A stretch of DNA of 64,000 bases from Stanieria cyanosphaera PCC 7437. GTDB lineage: Bacteria; Cyanobacteriota; Cyanobacteriia; Cyanobacteriales; Xenococcaceae. Below are positions 1 to 8,238 of the stretch, piece by piece. The stretch is taken from NCBI RefSeq assembly GCF_000317575.1, contig NC_019748.1, positions 1,132,001-1,196,000 on the forward strand, read 5' to 3'. The position numbers and the translations under genes were made by a program. Each line of letters opens with the position of its first letter. Within the stretch, counting starts at the first letter, position 1. Below the pieces are notes generated by a model. The model worked only from the letters and a program-made list of their open reading frames with translations, did not search any database and was not told the origin of the DNA.

Positions 1-64
1 CAATCCCAATTGGTTTAGTGGTGGGTAAATACACCCAACTTCCAGAAATTTCTTGCCACTCCAT
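1..64 (-). CDS. DUF1350-family protein, N-terminal fragment
   Basis: Read on the minus strand from the ATG at 64, the first residues are MEWQEISGSWVYLPTTKPIG. This matches the start of cyanobacterial DUF1350 proteins (predicted alpha/beta-hydrolase fold) as I remember them. Only 21 codons are inside the window, so no catalytic residue can be seen. The gene is divergent from the response regulator at 719. The call rests on the N-terminal pattern only. Confidence 0.6.
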   Translation of the reverse strand, partial: MEWQEISGSWVYLPTTKPIGI

Positions 65-718
65 TTTTCAGTTATCAGTAAGAAAAACCGTACATATTTA
101 TTAGTTTAAAACGATTAAAGAAAAAATCGCTATAGATGCGCAACAAGTTATTAATGTTGCGTAGCACAAAACGTTTTTACTTTAATTTAAAGACTATTCA
201 GAGCGCAACAAGCTTTTTAGACAATCAGTTTTATCAAAACTTTTTTTTCAGATAAATATTTTAATAAAAAAAACATCAAGAAAAATTTCTATTTTAAAGA
301 ATTTACAAATAAATTATTAATTTTTTAAGGGCTAGTTTCAATTATTTTAAAGTTATTCAAATAAAATTTAAATCACAGCATAATAATTTATTCTTATTAA
401 AATTTGCTTTAAATCTTGATTTTGAAGAACCAATAAAGCTGTAAGCTTATTAAATAAAAATTAAATCAATTTTGTGATTTACACTTTGTTTTTTTACAAA
501 AAAAGATTAAATTAAGAATAACCAATCAACTTAAATTGCAAAACTAACAATTTATTTGATTCAAACAACAAAATATTATTTTTTTTATTATTTGAACTAA
601 TTGAAAAAGTTTTTCTTTTTTTCAGTAATTTTGACATGATTTACCAGAAGCAATTAGTCAAGACTTAAAAACAAATCAATAATAGTTGATATATTTTTAT
701 ATTTTTTATTGTACAAAA
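65..718. other. AT-rich intergenic region without recognisable gene
   Basis: This divergent intergenic region of about 650 bp is very AT-rich and has no convincing reading frame. A small hairpin (CGCAACA at 139-145, TGTTGCG at 155-161) lies near the left gene. The decamer GCGCAACAAG occurs twice, at about 138 and 201. Promoters for both flanking genes must lie here, but I cannot pick a -10 box from so many A/T runs. Confidence 0.5.
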
Positions 719-1174
719 ATGAGCAGTAATACTATTTTGTTAGTAGAGGATAATCGTGACTATCAAGAGTTAATTAGACTAGCATTTAACGAAAGTGAAA
801 TTGAACATAATTTAGTCATTGTATCTGATGGCATAATCGCTTTAGAATATTTATTTGGCACGGGTAGTTTTCGCGACCGCGATTTAAATATAATGCCAGA
901 TTTAGTTTTACTTGATTTAAACTTACCTCAACTTAATGGTTTAGAAATTTTGCAGCGCATTCGTGCCAATCCCATCACCAGACTGTTACCCGTAACAATT
1001 ATTAGTTCTTCACTTGAACCTGAAGACATTATCAATGGTTATGTTTATGGTTGCAATAGTTATATTCATAAACCTGTAGACTTTACAATGCTGAAAAATT
1101 TTGTTAAAGAAATAACGTATTATTGGTTAATTATTAATCAAGCCCCACCTTATTTTGGAGCATTAAATGAGTAA
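719..1174 (+). CDS. Response regulator receiver protein (Rcp1-like)
   Basis: This is a stand-alone CheY-like receiver of 151 aa. Acidic residues follow LLVE at the N-terminus (D11), the likely phospho-acceptor is D66 in LLDLNLP, and the conserved lysine is in IHKP. The insert between helix 2 and strand 3 resembles Rcp1-type partners of cyanobacterial phytochromes (family knowledge). I chose ATG 719 over an in-frame TTG at 686 because the fold starts there. The stop overlaps the next start by 8 nt, so the two genes are probably translationally coupled. No histidine kinase is nearby, so the partner is unknown. Confidence 0.85.
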   Translation: MSSNTILLVEDNRDYQELIRLAFNESEIEHNLVIVSDGIIALEYLFGTGSFRDRDLNIMPDLVLLDLNLPQLNGLEILQRIRANPITRLLPVTIISSSLEPEDIINGYVYGCNSYIHKPVDFTMLKNFVKEITYYWLIINQAPPYFGALNE

Positions 1175-2915
1175 ACTGCTACGAGTACTAATTGTCGAAG
1201 ACTCAGAAGATGATACTGACTTATTAGTAATCGAATTAGAACGTGGCGGTTATCAAATAATTTATCAGCGAGTAGAAACAAAAGAAGAAATGCAAGCTGC
1301 TCTTGAAGTTCAGGAGCAATGGGATATTATTTTAGCAGACTATTTTTTGCCCCGATTTAGTGCAAATGAGGCTTTGGATTTATTAAAAGAAAATAATTTA
1401 GATTTACCTTTTATTATTGTTTCTGGCAAAATCGGTGAAGATACGGCTGTAGCAGCGATGAAGGCAGGAGCGCATGATTATTTCATCAAAGGAAAATTGA
1501 CTCGCTTAATTGCTGCTGTAGAGAGAGAACTAAGAGAAGCTCTTTTGCGACAAGAACATCGTCATGCCCAAGAAAAACTGAAGTATTTAGCTTATTATGA
1601 TGAGTTAACTCATTTACCCAATCAAAGATTATTTATTCACCATTTAGCTCAACAGATTAAGAATAATCAGTTGTTTGCGGTTTTATTGATTAAGCTCGAG
1701 CGCTTTTCTAAAATTAAATATAGTTTGGGTCATGCTTTTAGTGACAAGTTGCTAATAGCTGCGATTAAAAGAATTGAAGTTTGTTTACAACCACAAGATT
1801 TTTTAGCTCGTGTTGGTACAGATGAATTTGCTATACTCCACATCTTTGAGAAACAAGTACGAAATTTTTCAGCCAATAATCTTTCTTTGGAACAACAAGC
1901 ACAACATCAAGCTAAAATCATTCACAATCAATTAATAGAACCTTTTCAAGTAGATAAAACGATCGCGTTTTCGGGAATTAGTATTGGCATTGCCTTAAAT
2001 AGTCTGAGTTACGAACAACCAGAACAATTTTTGCAAGCAGCAGATACAGCAATGAATCAAGCCAAACCTGATTTTGTCAACTATGCAGTGGTTTTTGACA
2101 AAAAAATCCATCAGAATGTAGTCAAGAGATTACAATTAGAAAATGATCTTCAACAAGCTATTACTAATAACGAATTACACCTCAATTATCAAGCGATCGT
2201 AAATTTAAAAACCGAACAAATTAATTGTTTAGAAGTGTTAGTTCGATGGAAACATCCATTTTTAGGATTAGTATCACCAGGAAAGTTTATTCCTCTTTCT
2301 GAAGAAACGGGTTTAATTATTCCTCTTGGTCAATGGGTATTAACTGAAGCTTGTCAACAATTGTCTTTATGGCAAAAACAATTTTCTCATTCTTTGCCTT
2401 TAGCAATCAGTGTAAATGTTTCTGGAATTCAACTATCTCATCCAGAATTGATCTCTCACATTGACCGATTACTGCAAAATTTTTCGTTAACAGGAAAACA
2501 TCTAAAACTAGAAATTACCGAAAGTGTTTTGATGGAAAATCCTTCAGCAGTAACTAAAGTCCTTGAACAATTAAAACAACGCGACATTCAATTGTGCATT
2601 GATGATTTTGGTACGGGTTATTCTTCTTTAAATTATTTACGTTATTTGCCAATCGATACTGTAAAAATTGATCGTTGTTTTGTTAGTCAAGAAGGTAACG
2701 ATAAAAATTACGATATTCTTAAGGCGATTATTAATTTGGCACATAGTTTAGAATTAAATGTTATTGCCGAAGGAATCGAAACCGAAGCTCAACTTCAGAT
2801 GCTACGGAATTTAGGTTGTGAATATGGACAAGGATTTTTACTAGCTCATCCTCTTAATAGTCAAAATGTAAGAAATTTGATTGAAGAGCAATTTGGATGT
2901 TGGTATTCTGCGTAA
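1167..2915 (+). CDS. Response regulator with degenerate GGDEF and EAL domains
   Basis: The domain order is receiver (about 5-125, phospho-acceptor D58), GGDEF-like (about 135-310) and EAL (about 325-575). The cyclase signature is GTDEF at 217-221 instead of GG(D/E)EF, so diguanylate cyclase activity is doubtful. The EAL side keeps the usual metal and catalytic residues: E356 in EVLVRW, DDFGTG at 479-484, K500 in VKID, and the late IAEGIET motif. The likely role is a c-di-GMP phosphodiesterase controlled by phosphorylation. It overlaps the upstream receiver gene, which suggests a two-regulator relay. Confidence 0.9.
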   Translation: MSKLLRVLIVEDSEDDTDLLVIELERGGYQIIYQRVETKEEMQAALEVQEQWDIILADYFLPRFSANEALDLLKENNLDLPFIIVSGKIGEDTAVAAMKAGAHDYFIKGKLTRLIAAVERELREALLRQEHRHAQEKLKYLAYYDELTHLPNQRLFIHHLAQQIKNNQLFAVLLIKLERFSKIKYSLGHAFSDKLLIAAIKRIEVCLQPQDFLARVGTDEFAILHIFEKQVRNFSANNLSLEQQAQHQAKIIHNQLIEPFQVDKTIAFSGISIGIALNSLSYEQPEQFLQAADTAMNQAKPDFVNYAVVFDKKIHQNVVKRLQLENDLQQAITNNELHLNYQAIVNLKTEQINCLEVLVRWKHPFLGLVSPGKFIPLSEETGLIIPLGQWVLTEACQQLSLWQKQFSHSLPLAISVNVSGIQLSHPELISHIDRLLQNFSLTGKHLKLEITESVLMENPSAVTKVLEQLKQRDIQLCIDDFGTGYSSLNYLRYLPIDTVKIDRCFVSQEGNDKNYDILKAIINLAHSLELNVIAEGIETEAQLQMLRNLGCEYGQGFLLAHPLNSQNVRNLIEEQFGCWYSA

Positions 2916-3070
2916 AATTAAATCCGAACAAATAACTATTTTTAAGGTTTAAGAATTAATAAGAGTATCGACAGTAGAAAAAATCTCAATTGTATAAATT
3001 TTTATACGAGTTATTTTAATATAAATCACCATTTAGTTAAAATTTTGTCACTAAATTCAGAAAATTATGT

Positions 3071-3111
3071 GTACCAGCTTATACTCTCTGAATAAACTTA
3101 TTAATTATAGT
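3071..3111 (+). promoter_or_regulatory. Candidate NtcA-activated promoter upstream of natF
   Basis: GTA-CCAGCTTA-TAC at 3071-3084 fits the NtcA consensus GTA-N8-TAC. It is followed after 21 nt by TATAGT at 3106-3111, a TAN3T -10 box. Class II NtcA promoters usually have about 22 nt between these elements (established knowledge). The implied transcript start would be only about 5-6 nt before the natF ATG, which is unusually short and weakens the call. Confidence 0.55.
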
Positions 3112-3122
3112 AAGTAAAGCAA

Positions 3123-4214
3123 ATGAAAAATCGTCAAATTAAGCAATGGAGTTCGTTGCTTCTAATTAGCTTACTATTTTCTTTTTTAGGTGGTTGTGAA
3201 ACTGGAGAAAGTAATCCCAATTCAGAAACCCAAACTAATCAATCACAGTCAAATAATACAACTAATACTAGCAGTCTTCTTGAGCGAGTAAAAAGTCGTG
3301 GTAATCTTGTTTGCGGAGTAAACGGACAACTACCAGGTTTTAGCTTCGTTAATGAAAATGGTGAATATTCAGGCATGGATGCAGATTTTTGTCGCGCAGT
3401 AGCATCGGCATTATTTGACGATCCCACTAAGGTTGAATTTCGTGACCTCAGCGCACAAGAGCGTTTTACTGCCGTTCAGTCAGGAGAAGTAGACTTAGTA
3501 AGTCGCAATACTACTTGGACTAGTAGTCGTGATAGTGCTAATGGGATGGAATTTGCTCCCATTCTCTTTTACGATGGTCAAGGAGTAATGGTATCCAAAG
3601 CTAGCAAAGTTCAAAAATTGGCAGATTTAGGAAATAAATCGATCTGTGTTCTCTCAGGAACAACTACAGAACAAAATTTAGCCGATCAAATGCGAAAGCT
3701 CGGACTTACTTATCAACCAGTAGTATTTGATGATGTTGATGCTTTGTATGTCGCTTATGAACAAGGTCGATGTCAAGGAGTTACAAGCGATCGCTCTCAA
3801 TTAACCGCTCGTCGTGCTGTTTTAGCTGAACCTAATAATCATATCGTTCTTGATGAAGTAGTTTCTAAAGAACCTCTAGCACCAATGGTTGCTAATGGTG
3901 ATTCTAGATGGTCTGATGCAGTTAAGTGGATTACTTTTGCTTTAATTCAAGCGGAAGAATTTGGCATCAATTCCCAAAATATTAGTGAATTTGCTGCAAC
4001 AGATAACCCAGAAATTAAACGTTTTTTAGGACAAGAAGGTAATTTTGGACAAGATTTAGGACTTCCTAATGATTTTGCTGCCAGAATTATCAATCATGTT
4101 GGTAATTATGAAGAAATTTATGAGCGCAACATTAGTCAACCTTTTGGTTTAGAAAGAGGTCTTAATGCACTTTGGACTGATGGCGGATTATTATATTCTC
4201 CTCCGTTTCGTTGA
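3123..4214 (+). CDS. natF: Amino-acid ABC transporter substrate-binding lipoprotein
   Basis: This is a 363-aa periplasmic binding protein of the polar amino-acid family (AapJ/BztA/NatF type). A hydrophobic N-terminus ends in the lipobox LGGC (C25), so it should be a lipoprotein, followed by a low-complexity N/Q/S/T linker. The mature part has motifs typical of this family, such as GVNGQLPGFSF and GMDADFCRAVA. The permease follows 149 nt downstream. By analogy with cyanobacterial N-II systems it would bind acidic and neutral polar amino acids. The symbol is by family resemblance and gene order. Confidence 0.85.
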   Translation: MKNRQIKQWSSLLLISLLFSFLGGCETGESNPNSETQTNQSQSNNTTNTSSLLERVKSRGNLVCGVNGQLPGFSFVNENGEYSGMDADFCRAVASALFDDPTKVEFRDLSAQERFTAVQSGEVDLVSRNTTWTSSRDSANGMEFAPILFYDGQGVMVSKASKVQKLADLGNKSICVLSGTTTEQNLADQMRKLGLTYQPVVFDDVDALYVAYEQGRCQGVTSDRSQLTARRAVLAEPNNHIVLDEVVSKEPLAPMVANGDSRWSDAVKWITFALIQAEEFGINSQNISEFAATDNPEIKRFLGQEGNFGQDLGLPNDFAARIINHVGNYEEIYERNISQPFGLERGLNALWTDGGLLYSPPFR

Positions 4215-4363
4215 GTTTGATTAGTCATTCGCTCACTCAAGATAAGCTAATTTGCATAGAAAGCTGCCTATTTTTTGAAAGCTTCTACCTACTGCCTTTT
4301 GTTAATCAGTAACTTAAATGCACCAGCAGCTTACTAGTGCGACTTACCAACAAAAACCCATCA

Positions 4364-5518
4364 ATGACTGAAGAAAAAATACCTTTTTGGCGAGATAGTA
4401 GAATTCTTAATCTAGTAGGACAAGCAATTGTTTTACTCATTGTCTTTACTGTTATTGGAATTTTAGTCAATAATTTAGTCCGTAATTTTCAACGTTTAGG
4501 TTTAACTTTTGGGTTTAATTTTCTATCTCGTCCAGCTTCTTTTGGTATCGGTAATTCACCAATTCCTTATAGTCCTACCGATCCTTACACTAAAGCAATT
4601 TTAGTAGGATTGCTCAATTCTTTACAAGTAATGTTTTTTGGCATTATCATTGCCAGCACAATTGGAATTATTATTGGTATTAGTAGATTATCTAATAATT
4701 GGTTAGTGCGCCAATTGGCAACAATTTATGTTGAAACTCTCCGCAATACCCCTTTATTATTACAGTTATTTTTTTGGTATTTTGCAGTTTTTTTAAAACT
4801 TCCTTCAGTAGATAATCCTGTAGTTATTAATAAAATAATTTATTTGACTAATCGCGGAATGGATCTTCCTTGGTTTGTTTTCAATATCAAAACTGGGTCG
4901 AGCTTAATTTTTATTATTATTAGTATTATTTTAGCAATTATTTTTTGGCGTAAAAGAATTCAAAATATTGAAGCAAGAGGAGAACCAGGACAAATATGGC
5001 TTTGGTTATTGGGAGGAATAATTTTTGCAGCTTTTGCCGTTTTTTACTGGGGAATTGATTGGAAAATACCACAATTAAAAGAAAATAATATTACAGGGGG
5101 AATTAATCTTTCTCCAGAACTAGCTACTTTATTAATTGGATTAAGTATTTATACGGCTGCGTTTATTGCTGAAGTTGTCAGAGCAGGTATTCAATCAGTT
5201 AATAAAGGACAGTGGGAAGCAGCAAGAGCGTTAGGTTTAAAACCTGGTTTAGTTATTCAACTGGTAATTTTTCCTCAAGCTTTACGAGTAATGATTCCTC
5301 CTTTAACTAGTGAATTTCTCAATTTAGCCAAAAATTCTAGTCTAGCGATCGCGATTGGTTACAATGATCTTTATGCTATTTCTAGTACCATTTCCAATCA
5401 AACTGGACGCTCTATAGAAATGTTATTAGTTGTGATGATTACTTATTTGACTATTAATTTAATTATTTCTTCTATAATGAATCGATTAAATCGCTCGGTA
5501 CAGTTACAAGAAAGATAA
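4364..5518 (+). CDS. natG: Amino-acid ABC transporter permease
   Basis: This is a membrane permease of about 384 aa in the HisMQ/AapQ group. Hydrophobic segments are separated by a long insert between the early and late halves, typical of AapQ/NatG permeases. The EAA loop is visible as WEAARALGLKPG, and ETLRNTPLLLQLFFWYF is a family hallmark. An in-frame GTG at 4337 is possible, but MTEEKIPFW at 4364 looks like the natural start. No second permease (natH) or ATPase (bgtA) follows: the next gene is convergent, so the transporter must be completed from elsewhere. Confidence 0.85.
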   Translation: MTEEKIPFWRDSRILNLVGQAIVLLIVFTVIGILVNNLVRNFQRLGLTFGFNFLSRPASFGIGNSPIPYSPTDPYTKAILVGLLNSLQVMFFGIIIASTIGIIIGISRLSNNWLVRQLATIYVETLRNTPLLLQLFFWYFAVFLKLPSVDNPVVINKIIYLTNRGMDLPWFVFNIKTGSSLIFIIISIILAIIFWRKRIQNIEARGEPGQIWLWLLGGIIFAAFAVFYWGIDWKIPQLKENNITGGINLSPELATLLIGLSIYTAAFIAEVVRAGIQSVNKGQWEAARALGLKPGLVIQLVIFPQALRVMIPPLTSEFLNLAKNSSLAIAIGYNDLYAISSTISNQTGRSIEMLLVVMITYLTINLIISSIMNRLNRSVQLQER

Positions 5519-5530
5519 TGTTACTCACTT

Positions 5531-5562
5531 AAAAAAAACTCAAATTGTTGTTTTTATTTGAG
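5531..5562 (-). terminator. Rho-independent terminator of the chemotaxis operon
   Basis: On the minus strand CTCAAAT (5562-5556) and ATTTGAG (5545-5539) form a 7-bp stem, followed by eight U residues (A8 at 5531-5538 on the + strand). It overlaps the last codons of cheR and closes the long leftward operon, just where the convergent natG gene ends. Confidence 0.75.
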
Positions 5563-7051
5563 AAATTAAATCTTGAGTTGTTAAATTACCCATGCCAGAA
5601 ATTTTTTGGTTTTCAGGTAATTGTTTAAGAAGATTTAAAGCAGCAATTTGCATTTTAAAAGTCTTTTTTAAATCACCTTCTCGCTGATAAAGTTGACTCA
5701 GATTTAAATAAGCAGCAATAAATGATTGATCGAGATAAATAATTTTTTTAAGTAATTCTTTAGCTTCGATAAAATTACCTAATTCTTCTTTGACTTGAGC
5801 TAAAAGATAATAAATAGACACAGCTAAAGAATCTATTTGTAAAGCAGATTCGCAAACTGCGATCGCGTCTAGATGTTTGCCAGTATCAGCATAAATTTTG
5901 GCTAATAAATAATAGTAATCTATTTGATTACTTGGTTGATTAATTAATTTTTGTAGTTCTGCGATCGCTATTGTATATTGTTGTTGTTCTACGAGTTTTT
6001 CTATTTCTGAAAAAGATAAATTAGTTTTAATTGGTAAAGGTTTAATCTGAATTAACGGATTAGATAATAGTTTTTGAGATTGCTCGATAGAGTTAATCAA
6101 ACGACTAAAGTTTTCTTGTTGAGAAGAGATTTGATCTAAATTAGGAAGTTGGTTTTGAGTTATTCTAATTGAGTTAGAAGAGAAATTACTAACATTATTT
6201 AATTCAGGACGTTGATAAATAATTGACTCTTCAAAAACTTCAATTTTAAAACAGCTTAAATCTTGCGCAGCTAATTCAGTATGGCCTGTAAGTAAGTAAC
6301 CTAAAGGTTGTAGAGAATTATAGATTTTATTTAAAACAGTAGTAATTTTATCTTCGGGAAAGTAAATAAAAACATTGCGACAAATAAATAAATCAATATT
6401 ATTTAATTCCCAATCGCTCTGAACAAAAGAATCATTAACTAAATTAATATTTTTAAATTTAACCATCTCTTTAATATCTGAATTGAGATGGTACTGATTA
6501 TTTTTCACTTGAAAATATTGTTGTTTAATTCGTGGTTGTACACCTCGAAAAGACCAAGAACTATAAACTCCTGCTGCTGCTTTTTTGAGAACTTCACGAT
6601 CAAGATCTAAAGCAATAATTTGTAAATTCCATTGAACTAAATCTGGAATAAGTTCTTTAAGAAGTATTGCTAAAGTATAAGGTTCTTCTCCAGTAGAACA
6701 ACCAGCACTACAAATACGTAAAGTTTTGGTAGTTTGTTTACGTTGAATAAGTTCAGGAAAAATTTGTTTTTCTAACAGATCGATTTGGGCTGTATCTCGA
6801 AAAAAATAACTTTCGTTGTTAGTTAATAAAATGATAATTTGTTGCCATTCTAAAGAATTAGTATTGGATGTAGTAGCCAGTAATTTATAATAATTTTCTG
6901 GTGAGGGTAGATTAAGTAATTGAGTTCGATTGCAGATTTGTTTTTTAAGGTCATCGCGGTCGCGTTCTTTAATAATCAAGCCTGTTTGCTCGGTAATTAA
7001 ACTAATAAAAGCTTCAAGAAGATTATTGTTAAACAATTGATTGATAGACAT
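5540..7051 (-). CDS. cheR: CheR-type chemoreceptor methyltransferase with TPR tail
   Basis: This 503-aa protein has the CheR N-terminal helical region, the motif NNESYFFRD (78-86), and the SAM-binding loop SAGCSTGEEPY (115-125), followed by FICRNVFIYF. After a linker (about 280-345) come at least three TPR-like repeats to the end, probably for protein docking. CheR methylates glutamates on MCPs. It is the last gene of the operon, 18 nt after cheB. The TPR-extended form is common in non-enteric chemosensory systems. Confidence 0.93.
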   Translation of the reverse strand: MSINQLFNNNLLEAFISLITEQTGLIIKERDRDDLKKQICNRTQLLNLPSPENYYKLLATTSNTNSLEWQQIIILLTNNESYFFRDTAQIDLLEKQIFPELIQRKQTTKTLRICSAGCSTGEEPYTLAILLKELIPDLVQWNLQIIALDLDREVLKKAAAGVYSSWSFRGVQPRIKQQYFQVKNNQYHLNSDIKEMVKFKNINLVNDSFVQSDWELNNIDLFICRNVFIYFPEDKITTVLNKIYNSLQPLGYLLTGHTELAAQDLSCFKIEVFEESIIYQRPELNNVSNFSSNSIRITQNQLPNLDQISSQQENFSRLINSIEQSQKLLSNPLIQIKPLPIKTNLSFSEIEKLVEQQQYTIAIAELQKLINQPSNQIDYYYLLAKIYADTGKHLDAIAVCESALQIDSLAVSIYYLLAQVKEELGNFIEAKELLKKIIYLDQSFIAAYLNLSQLYQREGDLKKTFKMQIAALNLLKQLPENQKISGMGNLTTQDLISQIKTTI

Positions 7052-7069
7052 TAGTAATATGTATAATAT

Positions 7070-8140
7070 TTAAAAGATTTTTTTGAGTAAAAAGGGTGTA
7101 ATTTCTGAAAGAGGAAGAATATGTTGTGCTGCACCTAAAGCGATCGCTTCTTTAGGCATTCCAAAGACAACACAGGTACTTTCGTCTTGAACAATAGTTA
7201 AACCACCAACATCTGCGATCGCTTTTGTTCCTTCTGCACCATCTTTTCCCATGCCTGTGAGAAGAATTCCAACCGCACCTCTACTATAGTGTCTCGCAAC
7301 TGCTTTAAAAGTAACAGTTACAGAAGGACGATGACCATCGACTGGTGGATGATCCAAATAAATAAATTTTCCTTGAGTATCTATTTCTAAATGATGTTTT
7401 TCAGGAGCAAAATAAACTGTTCCTGGGATAGGGATTTCTCCTCTCTCAGCAATTTTAACGGCTAATTTACACTCTCTCCCCAACCAACTAACTAATCCTG
7501 ATAAAAACCCCTCACTAATATGTTGAGTACAAATAATGGGGACAGGAAAGTCACTTGGTAAAGGTTTGAGCAGTTTAGCTAAAGCTTGAGGTCCCCCCGT
7601 CGATGCACCAATAGTTATGAGTTGAACGCGAGAACTAATCTTGGCAGAAGAGGTAATTTGAACTGTTGCTTCAATTAATCCTGGATTGTTAGTACGACTA
7701 GAATGACGCTGATCTTTTAGAGGTTTTGTAAAGACCGATACTCCTGATAAAATTTTGATTTTGTTGAGTAATGTTTGTTTAACTTGTTCGTATTCCGTAG
7801 CTTGTCCGCCTACTGGTTTAGGAAAAACATCAACTGCACCTGCTTGAAGTAGTTCAAAAATATTTTCGGTATCGCTTTGTTGTACCGAGTTACTAATGAT
7901 TAAAATTGGCTTAGGATATTTAGCCATTACTTGTTTAGTAAATTCTAAACCATCCATTTTTGCCATCTGGAGATCGGTACAAATTACGTTTGGTTCGAGT
8001 TTAGGAATCAAATCTAATGCTTCGATGCCATTACTGGCAGTACCAACTACTGTGATTTCTGAAGACGTAGCCAAAATTTTTTGTAAGATTGTCAAAGCAA
8101 TGGGCGAATCTTCGACTAATAAAACTTTAATGGGTGACAT
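7070..8140 (-). CDS. cheB: CheB protein-glutamate methylesterase
   Basis: A receiver domain (about 1-125, phospho-acceptor D56 in CTDLQM) is joined by a linker to the methylesterase domain. The catalytic triad is visible: S180 in GASTGG, H207 in CTQHIS and D300 in GMGKDGAEG. The length of 356 aa is typical. It removes methyl groups from (and deamidates) MCPs when phosphorylated by CheA. It lies between cheA and cheR in the same direction. Confidence 0.95.
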   Translation of the reverse strand: MSPIKVLLVEDSPIALTILQKILATSSEITVVGTASNGIEALDLIPKLEPNVICTDLQMAKMDGLEFTKQVMAKYPKPILIISNSVQQSDTENIFELLQAGAVDVFPKPVGGQATEYEQVKQTLLNKIKILSGVSVFTKPLKDQRHSSRTNNPGLIEATVQITSSAKISSRVQLITIGASTGGPQALAKLLKPLPSDFPVPIICTQHISEGFLSGLVSWLGRECKLAVKIAERGEIPIPGTVYFAPEKHHLEIDTQGKFIYLDHPPVDGHRPSVTVTFKAVARHYSRGAVGILLTGMGKDGAEGTKAIADVGGLTIVQDESTCVVFGMPKEAIALGAAQHILPLSEITPFLLKKIF

Positions 8141-8160
8141 AAGAAAGTAAAAAGTAAAAA

Positions 8161-8207
8161 GTAGAGACGTTGCTTCGCACCCTTCGGGAACATAAAACGT
8201 CTGTACA
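8161..8207. repeat. Imperfect palindromic repeat (AGACGT family)
   Basis: This gap between cheA and cheB holds GTAGAGACGTT and, 25 nt later, AACGTCTGTAC, an imperfect inverted repeat. The core AGACGT/ACGTCT is shared with the perfect palindrome at 27480-27499, so both probably belong to one dispersed repeat family. Confidence 0.5.
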
Positions 8208-8238
8208 AATTATTAGATATTGGCAACTGGTAACTGAT

